Source of the DNA: Isoetes taiwanensis
Taxonomy: Eukaryota > Streptophyta > Lycopodiopsida > Isoetales > Isoetaceae
Length of the DNA: 64,000 nucleotides
Reading direction: 5' to 3'
NCBI GenBank assembly: GCA_021234155.1
Contig: JAJEKV010000327.1
Coordinates: 250,001-314,000 of the forward strand
Part shown: positions 25,195 to 36,830 of the stretch, in pieces
Layout of the letters: each line of letters starts with the position of its first letter
Numbering within the stretch: the first letter of the stretch is position 1
Program-made: the position numbers and the translations under genes
Notes under the pieces: model-generated
The model's database searches: none
Told to the model about the DNA's origin: nothing
What the model saw: the letters and a program-made list of their open reading frames with translations, nothing else

Positions 25195-27180
25195 TCTAGG
25201 GGATTTTGTCTTAGGGGGTGGTTCTTCCCTGCCATGTTTATCTCTTTCGTATGTTACTTTTTTCCAGTTGTTGGACATCTGATTTCTATATATGTGACAT
25301 TATCCTTTGAATTTGAGGCTTTCCCATGGTTGTTTTCGGATTTTTATCCTTTGCCATTGTGTTTTATCGTGGATTCGATGCACCATTCTATTTAACGGGT
25401 CTATGCTCTATTCGCGCTGTTTTTTTCTTGTTTATGTTCTGGCTCACTTTTTACCTCAGTTTCGTCTTGTGGTTTATGTTGTCGTTTACTTGGGATGTTG
25501 TCCTTGTTTTCATAATTTATATGCTGTAGTTCCATGGGTTTATTGTCCTTTTATTGCCTATAGATTTGTGGCCACCATCTGCCGGGTTGCACTTGTCTTT
25601 TTATGTTTGTGCATTTTACATTCCCATGGTAGGTTTGCCGTATGGCCTCAATTACGTGTTATCCCTCCGACATGTATTTCTTTTGTCCGTTATTTTTTAC
25701 ATTTTGGTTCCCATGTGGTTATACGTGGCATTCTCTTCTGCATTTAGGTTTTCCCATGGTTGTTTGGGTTTTATCTTTTGCACTTGTGTTTGTATCTTAC
25801 ATGTGATGCACCACACTAGTCAGCGGTTATGAAAGTTATTCGGGTGGCATTATCTTATGCATTTTAGGTTTTTCCATGGTTGTTGGATTTTCTCCTTTGC
25901 ACTTGTGGTTTTATCTTACATTTTGATGCACCGCACTCACCCGCGGTTGTCTGGATTATTCCGGTTGCTTTTCTTGTTTATGTTCTAGCCCGCATTTTAC
26001 TTTAATTTCTTCTTGTGGCCTACGTTGTCGTTTTCCTCGGGCTGTGCCGTTGTTTTCATATTTTATATGCTGCATTCCCATGGTTTCATTCCTTTTATTG
26101 CCCCGAGATTTCTTCACCACATATGCCCGGTTGCACTTTATCTTTTTATGCATGTGCATTTTTTCATTCCCATCGGTAAGTTTTTTCCTTTTGCCTTAAT
26201 CTCCTCAGTTACTTGTCATTCTTATTCTTTATCATGATTGTTGATTCCTTTTGTTACATAGGTTATCTTATACCCCCTTTACATATACCCTCGGAGGGAA
26301 TTACGAGTCACATTTACATTATATTTTCTATCATTTGGGTGTCCCTTTTCTTTTTCCTATGCGGGGTTTTCGGTTGTTATGTTTTTCTCATGTCTTATTC
26401 ATAATTGCATTAGAATATGAGGCATCTAGGGGCTTTTGTTTTAGGGGGTGGGTTTCCCTCCCATGTTATCTCTTTCGTATGTTACCTTTTCCAAGTTGAT
26501 GACATCTAGTTTTTTATATATGTGACATTATCCTTTGAATTTGAGGCTTTTTCATGGTTGTTTTCGGATTTTTCTTCTTTGCACTTGTGTTTTTTATAAA
26601 CCCCCGATGCACCATACTATTTAAATGGGTCTATGCTCTCCTCATGTTGTTTTTCTCTTGTTTATGTTCTGGCTCATTTTTTACCTCGTTTCGTCTTGTG
26701 GTCGTTTACTTGGGATGTTGTCTTGTTTTCATAATTCCGGGTTGCATTTGTCTGCATTTGTCTTTTTTACATTGATGCATTCCATGGTAGGTTGCAGTAT
26801 GGCCTCCATTGCGTGTTATTTCTCCAACATGTCTCTCTTTTGTATGTTATTTTTTATATTGTGGTTCCCATGTGGTTATATGTGGCATTCGTTTCTGTGT
26901 TTAGGATTTCCCCATGGTGGTTTGGGTTTTATCTTTTGCACTTGTGTTTCTATCTTATGTGTGATGCACTACACTTGGCTCAGATGGTATACGTTATTCG
27001 GGTGGTATTCTCTTCTACATTCTAGGTTTCCCCTAGTTGTTGGGTTTTATTTTTTGCGCTTGTGGTTTATCTTGTTTTTTGATGCACCGAACTCTTCAAC
27101 TGTTGTCTGGGTTATTCCGGTTGATTTTCTTGTTTATGTTCTGGCCCGCATTTTTGCTTTAGTTTCTTTCTGTGGGGGCT
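25195..27180. repeat. Two ~1.2-kb tandem units with internal sub-repeats
   Basis: 25195-26000 and 26420-27180 are colinear: GAGGCATCTAGGGG at the start, 'TCCTTTGAATTTGAGGCTTT', 'CTTGTTTATGTTCTGGCTCA', and 'TTGTTTATGTTCTAGCCCGC' (or GGCCCGC) at the end. Within each unit a shorter phrase (CCATGGTTGT ... TTTTGCACTTGTG ... GATGCACC) recurs three times. This is a higher-order repeat built from smaller monomers. Confidence 0.8.
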
Positions 27181-28459
27181 CTTGTCTGTGGTTATTTTCT
27201 TGTGGATTTGTCCATTGGCTTGCATTCCTCTTTTCTCGTATTTATCCTTGGGGTTAAAACATAAGTTTATTGTCTTTTTGGGGACTTCATTTGTAGCTCG
27301 CTATCATTATGCATTGTGCTACCCTTATACATCATATTTGCTATTTAGCTATATTTGGACACAAATTTACATTTTTATCATGTGGTTTCTTCCACCTAGC
27401 GGGTGATGCTTTTCTCCACCCCGGGTGATGCTATCCCTCTTTTTCATGAATTGTTGATTTTTCTCATTTCTAATCGCTCACATCAATTTGGGTGCTTGTA
27501 GTTTTGCGTTTGTCGCTTCACCATTATGCACATTCTTGTTCTTCTTAACGGTGCCTTTCATGTTCCCATTCTTCTCACGCTCACATTCCTTTCCTCCCGT
27601 CCCCTTTTATGCGTTTGCGGCCTTTTTTAGCCTCGCTTTATCATCCTCGGATGTCTCCTTCCGCCATTTCCTCGGCCCGGCTGACCATCTCCTTTTTCAT
27701 CAAATCTTCAACCTTCCCTCTCGTTTGCCACTTTACCTTTTACCCTCTTTGGTAGCGTCAGTCTACTTTTTGATAAGGCCCCCTCATTACCCTTTCTTCC
27801 TCTTTGCCTTGCATGTTCAGGATTATTTCTTCACTTCGCATCCATGCTTCTTTTCCCTCGGCTCAGCCTTGGAGCTAAGTAATCTTTGTCGCTTTGCCGC
27901 TTTTGCGCATCTCGGAGGCCACACTCTCAATTGGCGTGATCTTTCCTTTTTCCTTATCACATGTTGATGTTTCTTATTCGTCGCTCAAGCCCGCGACCAA
28001 CTTGCTTTCGCGGTCATACCATTCCTTTAGCTCGCGCCTTCGTTTTGCCCCTCACTTTATCCTTGACGCTTTGATTTCTCACAGGTTCTTATCCTCTCTC
28101 GATCCTCCCTCAGTGACCCCTCTTTCGTTCACCAGCCTTCTTCTGCGTCCTTTATCTTATCCGCTGCTCGGGGGTGGTGGCGAAGTGTTTCACGACCATA
28201 AGGCTGAATCCATCCCGTGTATGCTCATTAAACCGTGAGGGAGGAGCCGGCGGTGGCGACCGGGGTGTTTCACATGAGAAGTTGCCCGGCGTGCTCCGCG
28301 GTGTTGGCTCTTCTTCTTCTCCACTCGTTATGTGCCCGATTAGGCTCTCCAACGCGGAGGTGTCAGCGGCATTAGGCTTATAGTGAAGGAGATCCCTTTG
28401 GTAGTCGGCCCAGGTTTTGTGTCTCTGTGAGTCAGCTTTCGAATCCCGTGATCCAAGGT

Positions 28460-28570
28460 ATCGGATCGTTGAAAGGGCTACGCCCTATGAGGCCATTGTC
28501 GTTTCACTTTGGTTATCGGCGTCTTCTCCTCACAAACAGCCTTCTTAGTGCTCGTAGCTTCCCCCCTTCC
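28460..28570. repeat. Edge direct repeat, right copy
   Basis: Partner of 22740-22870. The preceding 28180-28400 is more GC-rich than the rest of the block. Confidence 0.75.
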
Positions 28571-28595
28571 CCATTTGCGGCATACCTGCGTTCCA

Positions 28596-29250
28596 GTCAA
28601 TCCTCATAGAAGAAGCCATAGTTGCCAAAAACATAAGTTGAATCATATTGTTGTTTCCATTTAACAATCTCTTTTATTGGCACCAACGAAGATGGTGGCA
28701 ACCATTTTCATTAGGTACAGGGTTTTCCATTTAAAAAACCTCAAACTAAATTCCAAATTTTTATCACTACTCAAGAGTATTGTCGCCATTGCCCTCCTCC
28801 CGATGACAAACACCGGCCATTTTCTTATATAGATAAATTTAAAAAACATGAGTTGAATTATATTTTGTTTCCGTTTAACAATTTCTTTTATTGGAAACGA
28901 CAAGATCTAGCATGCCGGGTTTGGTAACTAGCCTCCAAATTAAATTCCCGCTCAACAGCTACTCGAAAGTATAACATGGCAAGTTTTGTAACCCCTCCCG
29001 ATGACAAACATTGATTTCGATTATATAGAGAAACTCAATCCATAGAAGAAGCCATATTTGCCAAAAACATAAGTTGAATCATATTGTTGTTTCCGTGTAA
29101 CAATCTCTTTTATTGGCAACGTAAGATCTAGCATAAGACTGTGATACAAAAAACTGATTTGGTAAGTGCAAACATTGGTAACTAGCCTCCAAATTAAATT
29201 TTTACTCAACAGCTACTTAAGAGTATAACATGGCAAGTTTTGTAGTTCTC
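28596..29250. repeat. Tandem array of ~330-bp units, right part
   Basis: At least three truncated units, with 'GATGACAAACA' at about 28801 and 29001 and 'TAGAAGAAGCCATA' at about 28608 and 29041. They continue the series interrupted at 22735. Confidence 0.8.
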
Positions 29251-30539
29251 TTTACATTGTTTTGAGGATCTAAGAAACATTGAACTTCTCAATTCACTTC
29301 ACTCGGATTTGAGATCCTGAGCATTGTTTCTAGACAGAACACTTTCCTCTTCGATTATAGTGAAGTCGTGTTGGAAGTTCAATCCTTAAATTAGCTCTGT
29401 TCAAAAGCAGCTTTAGCTTTAGCTTTAATTACTAAAGTAAGATCTGTTTCTTCATCATGTATTTTCAGCTCATAAGCGTCAACTGTATCCTCAAGTATGG
29501 GTCTCAAGCAACTCTCCTTTAAGGTAGCCCTGCTATTGTTCTTTTACTAAACTCTACCTTTGCGCTGTAATTGCTGAATCTCATTGCTTTAACATTGCAT
29601 GGAGTATTAGAATTTTAGCTTCTGCCTTGAGAGCCTGTTCCTGAAGACATTGTACAACCTTCTCTTGGCTACAATTCGGCTACCATGAGTAGTTTATATT
29701 CGGCATCTAATGTAAATTGTTTCACGTGTTACTTGCCAATAGACTGGGTTGCTCAGGACTGTAAAGAGCCTCAAGATCCTTCTCATCTTCAATAGGTTTC
29801 TGTTCTTCATTCTACTTTACTTTTCTTTTGAGACAAATTTTAGATTAATAATACCAAGGAAAATGTCATAAATTTCTATCCACGAAGAGTAATTGGTGCC
29901 CTTTAGCACAAGTTGCATGTGGGTCAATAACTTCCATCTTGGTAAAAGAAACTAGAACCAAATTTAAAAATTACAAGTTTGGTTTGAAATACTTCATAAT
30001 CAAAGTATTTTACAAACTCAATACCAATGTACAACCGCAAAAAAGATCGAGATGATGAAGGGCACTAATAAGAGTAAAATTGTCATAGTGAACAAAAGGC
30101 CTCCAAGAGATCTTTCTTCCCTGGTAAGCCGTAGAAAACTCCTATAGTCCTCCTGAAGATGGCCTCTGAAAATTTTAAGGTTAAAAGTTAAAATATAAAA
30201 TTTAAAAAAAAAAGGACAAGAAAAATTGCTTACCTAGACTCCAAATCAAGAAGCCTAATCTCCATTCTACAAAAATGATATATTCTTTGTATTTATAAGA
30301 ATGTCCAAAAAGTAGATGATAGAGGAGATATACCATACAAAGAATATCACTCTTCTCAAGATCACAACCTTTCTCGCTAGAACTAGCATGCCTGAAAGAA
30401 AGACAAATATTATGAAATAACTTGGGAAAAAAGAAAAAAATTAATCTTTCATAGTCTCGACAACATTATAGAAAAAACTTTGATAGAATTTAAGGAACAA
30501 GAAGAAGCAAGAGAAGAAGACAAAACCCGAACTCTACAT
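29251..30539. other. Spacer, nothing recognised
   Basis: AT-rich; no supported gene or repeat. It ends at the first base of a copia LTR. Confidence 0.45.
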
Positions 30540-30790
30540 TGTTGGAATAACATTGTTAACCCTATGTGGACGTTATAAGGTCACATGTGTTCAACGTCTC
30601 ATGGTCAAAACGTCAAAGGGCACAAGTTAGGTCAAATAATTAGAGGGCACATGTTAGACCAGTTAGATAAAGGTCATTATTAGAGCATTTTAAGACTACT
30701 ACATAGGCAGCCCTTATTCTATATATATGTAACCTTCATGTTCAATAGCAAGTAGCTCATTTCCATTTCTCTCCTCCTGATCCTCCAACA
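30540..30790 (+). repeat. 5' LTR of a copia element
   Basis: 251 bp, starting TGTTGGA and ending TCCAACA (perfect 7-bp inverted ends). A TATA string (TATATATAT at 30720-30728) sits where an LTR promoter is expected. A primer-binding site follows directly. No 3' LTR is found in the window. Confidence 0.85.
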
Positions 30791-30803
30791 TGGTACCAGA
30801 GCC
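30791..30803 (+). promoter_or_regulatory. Primer-binding site (initiator Met tRNA)
   Basis: TGGTACCAGAGCC directly abuts the LTR end. It matches the complement of the plant initiator-Met tRNA 3' end as used by copia elements (TGGTATCAGAGC), with one difference. Confidence 0.85.
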
Positions 30804-31016
30804 AAGTGTTGGCTTAGATCGGGATTGATCTATAGTGAGTGGATTCTCACTACTTTGCTGCAAGGAGTAGAATCGCAAAACGACAATTGTTTGCTGCTGC
30901 ATGTCATTTTTTGAGTCTTTGTGTGAAGCCCAAATCTATTATAGTGTGATTTGAAGCGAGTTTGAAGAATATTTCTGTTCCTTTCTTCTAGATTCAGCTA
31001 TACCAATTTGAATCTC

Positions 31017-31510
31017 ATGGATCCTTTCAAGTTTTCCAAAGATCCCACACTCACACCAAGCAATTGGCATGTTTGGGCAGACTTCTTTGAGAATTTTATG
31101 ATCACCAACAATCTTGGAGCCATTTTTTATCCTGCTTGGGATAAGGCAGAAGATGCCATGTCCACTGAGTTAAATACAAAAGCTCTACCTATCTTAAACT
31201 CCTTGCATCCCCTTCTATAAAGATCAGGCTGAGAGTATTATCTAGTTTCATAGAAGCATGGAAAAAGTTGGAGAACTCTTATGCCTATACAGGTCTCTTA
31301 ACTCAACTTGTCATCAAGAAAAAGATTGAGAGCACTTTGCTGACGACTTCTTCAAATATGACTGAATATTTGGAGAAAATGGAAGCTTTAAGATTGGAGC
31401 TTGTTGCTGCGGGAGGTAAGATAGAAGATCTAGATCTCATTCAATACATTTTGGTCAAATGGCATATTCAACAAAACTTGGACTTATTCAGATATAATAA
31501 ACATGAATAA
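31017..31510 (+). pseudogene. Copia gag remnant
   Basis: The first ATG downstream of the LTR/PBS leader opens a frame (MDPFKFSKDPTLTPSNWHVW) that stops at 31220. A shifted frame then continues (LENSYAYTG...LTQLVIKKKIESTLL...MTEYLEKMEALRLELVAAG). The W at the start and the 'LxxLKK...TEYLxxMExLRxxL' spacing are those of copia gag (UBN2-type). It breaks off near 31510 without zinc knuckle or pol. A single-base-scale frame change near 31220-31260 separates the two parts. Confidence 0.75.
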
Positions 31511-34500
31511 CATTTTAAAATTATATGTCATGTTTAATCAATCTTGTTAATTTGGGATTTTCCGGTATGGCAAAAAACTTTTTTGGTTTTTTTTAAAGCT
31601 TGCTTTCCTAAGGTTTTAAGATATCTGGCAGTCGGGAAAATTTCGACGACTTGAAAATCAAAAGGAACATTCGGTGGATTTTTAGTCTCCCAATTCTTAC
31701 GTTGTTCTAGATGGGTCTCGCAATTCTTCTATTTTTCTCGGTGGCATGGATGCCACTTGCCATCTGCCAAATTGCAATTTTCTCTGCGGCCGATTGCAAC
31801 TGTTCAAAATTGTTGGGCGAAGTCTTAGCCATTTTGCGTTTAACCATCATTTGCCTGTCTTTGGAAGTGGTGCGTATGGTCTTGGTGTAGCTGGAATGAC
31901 TTCCGACGGGGCCTCAAATGGTGCAACAGGATATGGCAGTGGTTATGGTGTTTCTAGGCGACGGTACAAAGAGGTCCCGATGCACGATTTAGGCCATACC
32001 CTCTGCCGGGTGACCATACTGGGCTAGGTTGAAATTTTGTACAAGTGGAAGCGGTTGAAAGCCCTTCATATGATGTTTTTAGTGAGCGGGCTGGCATAGT
32101 TATGCGGAATGGAAAAGATTAGATGATCATGACCACATTTGAAGATGAGTAGCTTGCGTGAGTTGGGTTAATTTTATTTGTTTGGTTGTCATTTTATGGA
32201 GTGTCTTTGGGTTAGCCTATTGCGTAAACACAGCCATAGTCTCGTATCCTAATGTGTGTGGCTTGCGACTTATTATCTTTGGGGTGCTAGCTAGTAGTTT
32301 GATTATTCTTTAAAAGGCGGACCAAAGACAACGGATCTGGATTACAATGTTTTGATTGTGTATTTTATTCTTTTTGGTGTTTATTGAACACTCATTCCCT
32401 GTTAGGGATATTTGGATTGAAGTGTTGGTGAAAGCTTATATATTCTGGAGCTTAAGCTGGAAAATGCTCAAGCTGTCTGCCGGAACTTATTCTTCTGTTT
32501 TGGCAAGCACATATTTCTTAGATGTATGGTGCTCCTTGATTTTTATATGCGTTACCTAACTTTGCATCTCTGTTATGCAGACTGTTTAGAAAACTAGAAC
32601 ATCCCATCTCACAATTTATGGGTGCTAGGATGGATTGTGCATTTTGAATATTGATGCGTGAAGCACAGGCTTCTTATGTGCAGGTATATTCAATCTTTCA
32701 AATCCTTCTACATGTTGCTTATCTCCTTAAATTCCATTTTGCTATCAAGTGACATCATGAATGTTAGTCTCTCGGGGGAATGTAATTTAGAATTTGCAAT
32801 AGTAACTTTGTGTTCTGACTTCTATTTTTTGTATGTACCAAGTGTGCTTCAATTAATAATCCATTGCTTACAGTGCTGTTCTTGAGATTACATACATTGT
32901 GATATGCATCTCTATACTCTATTGGAAAACAAGGACGTACTTGGTACACAACTTATGGATGTGCTTATAAGAGATGCTTTTTCCAAAATATCTGAGTAGT
33001 GTTGAAAAGCAACAGATTTTACAACTGGTGTTTAGGCATGAAATGTGCACAATAGATTGCATGCTATGGCAATGTTAACTATAGGCATGAGGAGCTTGGT
33101 CTAGAATGTCAGCAAACAGAATAATCTACCCTAGCCTTATAGACAGTAATATATAATCTACACCTAGCTCTGAGATCATTTTTCTCTTTAACAGTCTGCT
33201 TTTAGCATCTACAGTTATTTGAAGCAAATTCAATCGATTAGGTCCCTTTTTTAGATTTTGGGCATCTTCATGATTTAGGTGGCTAACAAATTTTCATGTA
33301 GAATCAGAGTGGCTATATCGATTTGTGTCTAGAAATGTTGGCGCAGCATTAGCTTCAGATATTGATTGAAGCCTAGAGTAAACATGGGCTCCACCCATTT
33401 AAGACATCTTCTTACAAACGTGTATATTTCTGGATGCAGTTCCATTCACGCCTGAAGAATTGGAGGAAATCCAGTTTAAAATGGTCGCCTCCATTTTGAG
33501 TTTCTGTCCCCTCTTCTTTTTTCCTTTCAAGAAGCATTGTTGAATACTGCAAATGGAGATTGGAAAAGTCTATTGACATACCTTGATTTGTCTTCTCGAT
33601 TGATGTAGTACGTCCATCACAGTATACTGTGGTTTTTATCATGATTCAAGCATTCTATTTCCTTTTGCATTTAGGATTTAGGTGTATCATTCCAGTTGTT
33701 TTTGTCAAGGTTATAAGACTTTTACTCTCTTGCAGATGCTTTAATGCTTCCTGGTATATTGTTGCATTTTTCTTTTCATGGTACTCTTTTCATTATCTCT
33801 TTTCATGGTACTCTTTTCATTATCGTTGTTAGCAGTATCCTAGGGTTCAATTAGGGTTCAATTTTGGAGCTTTCTTCTGTCTTGAATTTTGTCTGTTTTG
33901 CTCCACTTGGGGGAATGAGTAAATTTTGTTAGCAATTGTAGTTGACCTGAGAGCTCTCAAAATCCATTGTGGTTGTTCTTAAAGGTTTACATTGCATTAT
34001 ATAAGACCGTTCGTCAGTGCAATTAGGTATGTAAATCCTTCTCAAATCTTTATATACTAGTTTTTTCTTGCACATTTTACAAGTAAAATGTTATGTTAGT
34101 TCCAAAACAGTATTGTTGTGGTTGTTCGCTAATCATTTGGTAGTGCATCAAACTCGCACACTCTAAAGTTTCTGGAGCAGATACACAAGGGATTTATTAT
34201 TTGAGAGCTAAATATAATTGACACTTTGCTAGAAGCAATCAAATCAAAGAAAGATGAAACAATTATGGTTGTTGGAGGGCATATTGGAATGGGCATGTTG
34301 GAGGGCATATTGGAATGGGCATATTGTAGACAGTACTTCATGGATAGTACAAGACTTCATGCAACATCCTTATTTCTTTCAATGATTGAGAACCAAGATT
34401 CCATGGCATTATATGTGGCAGCTAAGGCAGACTCATAACAAACGACCTTATTTCTCATGTTGTTTGGACGAACCAAGTAAGTCTTGGAGAGCTTTTCTTA

Positions 34501-36071
34501 TTTTCTTCGGCTTTAAAATTGAATGTAGCCTTTTTGCATGCCTCTATGGTGGTCAGTGTCGTTTTATAGAATTGCTTGAAAATCTGCCAGTAGCTCCAAC
34601 TATTCATGCTGGGTGCATTTGACTTAAGACTAATTCTTATTTTTAGGTTGTTGGTGCACATGCATGCCTATTATGGTAAAGTAATAGCTGATTGTGCCTA
34701 GGATATTGCACATTAACGACTATGCTATATTTTTTATTCATCTCTGTGGCGGAAGTGGGTTACTTGAAAATTATGCCATCTAATTCATTGAAAATATTAT
34801 GGCAGTGATAGTTTATGGGTCTAGATGCATATTTGGCTTCGTTATAGATGAATCAGGTTGAATTGCTTCTTAAATAGCAGGGAAATGTAAATATGTTGAA
34901 TGCTTGATACATGCATTATGAGAAAATAGCTTGCAATGGTTTTTAAAGTCTGCTTTTGTCGAAGCTTAATTCTTTATGTGTAGTTATTGATTAAAACATG
35001 TTGTGCAGGTCTTTGAAAAGATGTGGAGTAAGAACATGGGTTATTACTTGCGAGATTTGAATTGAGATAGAACAGTGCTTAGGTTTTAGAATTGTCCCTT
35101 AAAATGTCAACTTAACGGTATGGGTTGCAGAAGCTAATAGCTCAATGCTCAGATTTCCTTTGCTACAGGCTTTTCCAGCATGTTTTGGGTTTGTGTGTAG
35201 GCAGTGTACATTATGATATACGGTTATAGGTGAGGTGCTGCTATAGGAGTTACACACAGGTTAAGATAGATTAGCTGGTTTGCACATGCATGCATGGTTT
35301 AGGATGCAGTTTATAGGCTGGGTGGCATGCTAATGATGGTTTAAAAGGTTGACTCATGCATGCAAAATATATGAAACAAAGTTACGAGTTAATTTTATGA
35401 AGAAAATAATGGCTTGAAGATGGCCTTACAAGGTGCTGTGATGTGGTTGTTAGGGATTTGATTGTGCTAGGGTCCTTTGGATTACTCTCGGTTAGACGTT
35501 GCTATGGTTAACTTAAAAGTTGTACTACTTTGCAGCAAGTGATAATAAGGGTGCAAGTCTGTTGTAGTTTGACTTAATAGATAAGTGCACAGGTTATGCA
35601 GCAAACGGTGCTGCTACATGTAGGTTATGTTTTGTTACATGAAGGTCTACATAATATATGGGTCGCAGTGAAAATATCTTCAATATAATGTTGCATCTGG
35701 ATGCCTGTCTAAAAAAAAAACACAAATACGAAGGCACTTATCAAATATGATGCAATTCTGAATACAAATCTACCTTTGATATGGCACTCCATTTTCTATT
35801 GATGATCTATGTAATGCTCATTTCCTTCTCAACTCATCACCTATGTGTTCAGTACTACATGAGTTACAACCAAGGTTTCCTTTCCAAACAATCTCTTTAA
35901 CTCCTTAAATCTACCTTTGGCAACTATAACTTCAAGAGCTATGTTTTGAAACCTAGAACTCATATGGAAAGTTGTCATAATAAACTGTCTAAGCCTTGCA
36001 CCATATAGATTAATATCATCATGCATACATCATTGTTCAGTTTAGCAACCTTTGTCAATAACCCCATCCTG
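31511..36071. other. Long AT-rich stretch, no supported gene
   Basis: T-rich sequence with intron-like texture. Short frames at 31746-32027 (Gly/Ser-rich, containing GSGYGVSRRRYKE) and 34198-34436 could be fragments of a captured or decayed gene, but no family is recognisable. Perfect tandem duplications lie at 33771-33824 (27 bp twice) and 34271-34322 (26 bp twice). A minus frame at 35841-36026 is unrecognised. Confidence 0.4.
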
Positions 36072-36076
36072 CTCCC

Positions 36077-36797
36077 TGTTGAAATCTAGTAATAAAATAA
36101 GGAAATCCTTTAGCAAAGATGTCACTAGGCTACAATACTGTTGCAACAACCTTAGGATAATATTTTCAAGGTCAATAATACAACAAATGATTAATTGATT
36201 TCAAATATCTAGAAGTTCTCCTCACTATGCAATGGAAGCCACATTATGGTCAATAATTCCATGCATCTAGATAGCATAGTCTTCCCCTCTCTTTTATAAC
36301 ATAAGAACCATTAGAAATCAATTATTAACTATTGTACTGTAGCAGAAGCATTGACCGAATCACTGTTCATATGCTGACTGCCATCGAGCACCTTGCTTGA
36401 GACGGATATTTGCCTTCTTCAATCCGAATACTTCTTCAAGGCTCTGCTCCACCTTATAATAGTACAATCCGGCGGTTAAGGCATCATTCATGCTTTCCAA
36501 TCTGAGGCTGTTGTCTATTGAACTATATCCCACAGGCTTGGCTAAGGAAATCTGCTACTTTCGATTTATCCCACATACCTGCTTTAGGAAAGCACATAAA
36601 GCACTTTAGGAAAACACATAAAGCACTTATATGCATTCGTTTGCATCTTCAACTGTTCTTGACTTTACAACCTACTGCCACTGCTTCTCATAGGTTGTTT
36701 TTGTAGCTACAATATATTCACTGCCACTGCTTCTCATGAATATAAGATGACAATTTTCTAAATTCCTTATAATATGACATGACTCACATTTTCAACA
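36077..36797 (-). repeat. 3' LTR of the minus-strand copia
   Basis: 721 bp, TGTTGAAATC ... TTTTCAACA on the plus strand, so TGTTG/CAACA termini. Confidence 0.97.
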
Positions 36798-36808
36798 TCT
36801 TCCCCTTC
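36798..36808 (-). promoter_or_regulatory. Polypurine tract
   Basis: On the minus strand reads GAAGGGGAAGA directly before the 3' LTR; it primes second-strand synthesis in LTR retrotransposons. Confidence 0.85.
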
Positions 36809-36830
36809 ATGTCATACTCATGTCTGCACC

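Larger units (their letters stand above)
22736..28590. repeat. 5.9-kb pyrimidine-rich block splitting the tandem array
   Basis: This interval interrupts the 330-bp unit series. Most of it (about 22.87-28.15 kb) is visibly T- and C-rich and A-poor on the plus strand. The many long plus-strand frames encode hydrophobic Phe/Leu/Ser/Cys-rich strings that look like membrane proteins but follow from base composition. They occur in several overlapping frames at once and carry no family motif. Direct repeats sit just inside its two edges. A perfect 32-bp tandem duplication lies at 22983-23046. It could be the body of a decayed element or a degenerate satellite. Confidence 0.6.

Noticed and set aside
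22877-27967. Many long hydrophobic plus-strand frames resembling membrane proteins
   Set aside because: They occur in two or three overlapping frames at once, follow from the T/C-rich composition, have no family motif, and lie in tandem repeats.
31746-32160. Gly-rich RNA-binding protein exon
   Set aside because: A GYGSGYGVSRRRYKE-like segment is suggestive, but there is no RRM or other diagnostic motif and the frame is short.
33437-33480. QLQ-type domain of a growth-regulating factor (PFTPEELEEIQ)
   Set aside because: Only a handful of residues match, the key Gln residues are missing, and the frame does not continue.
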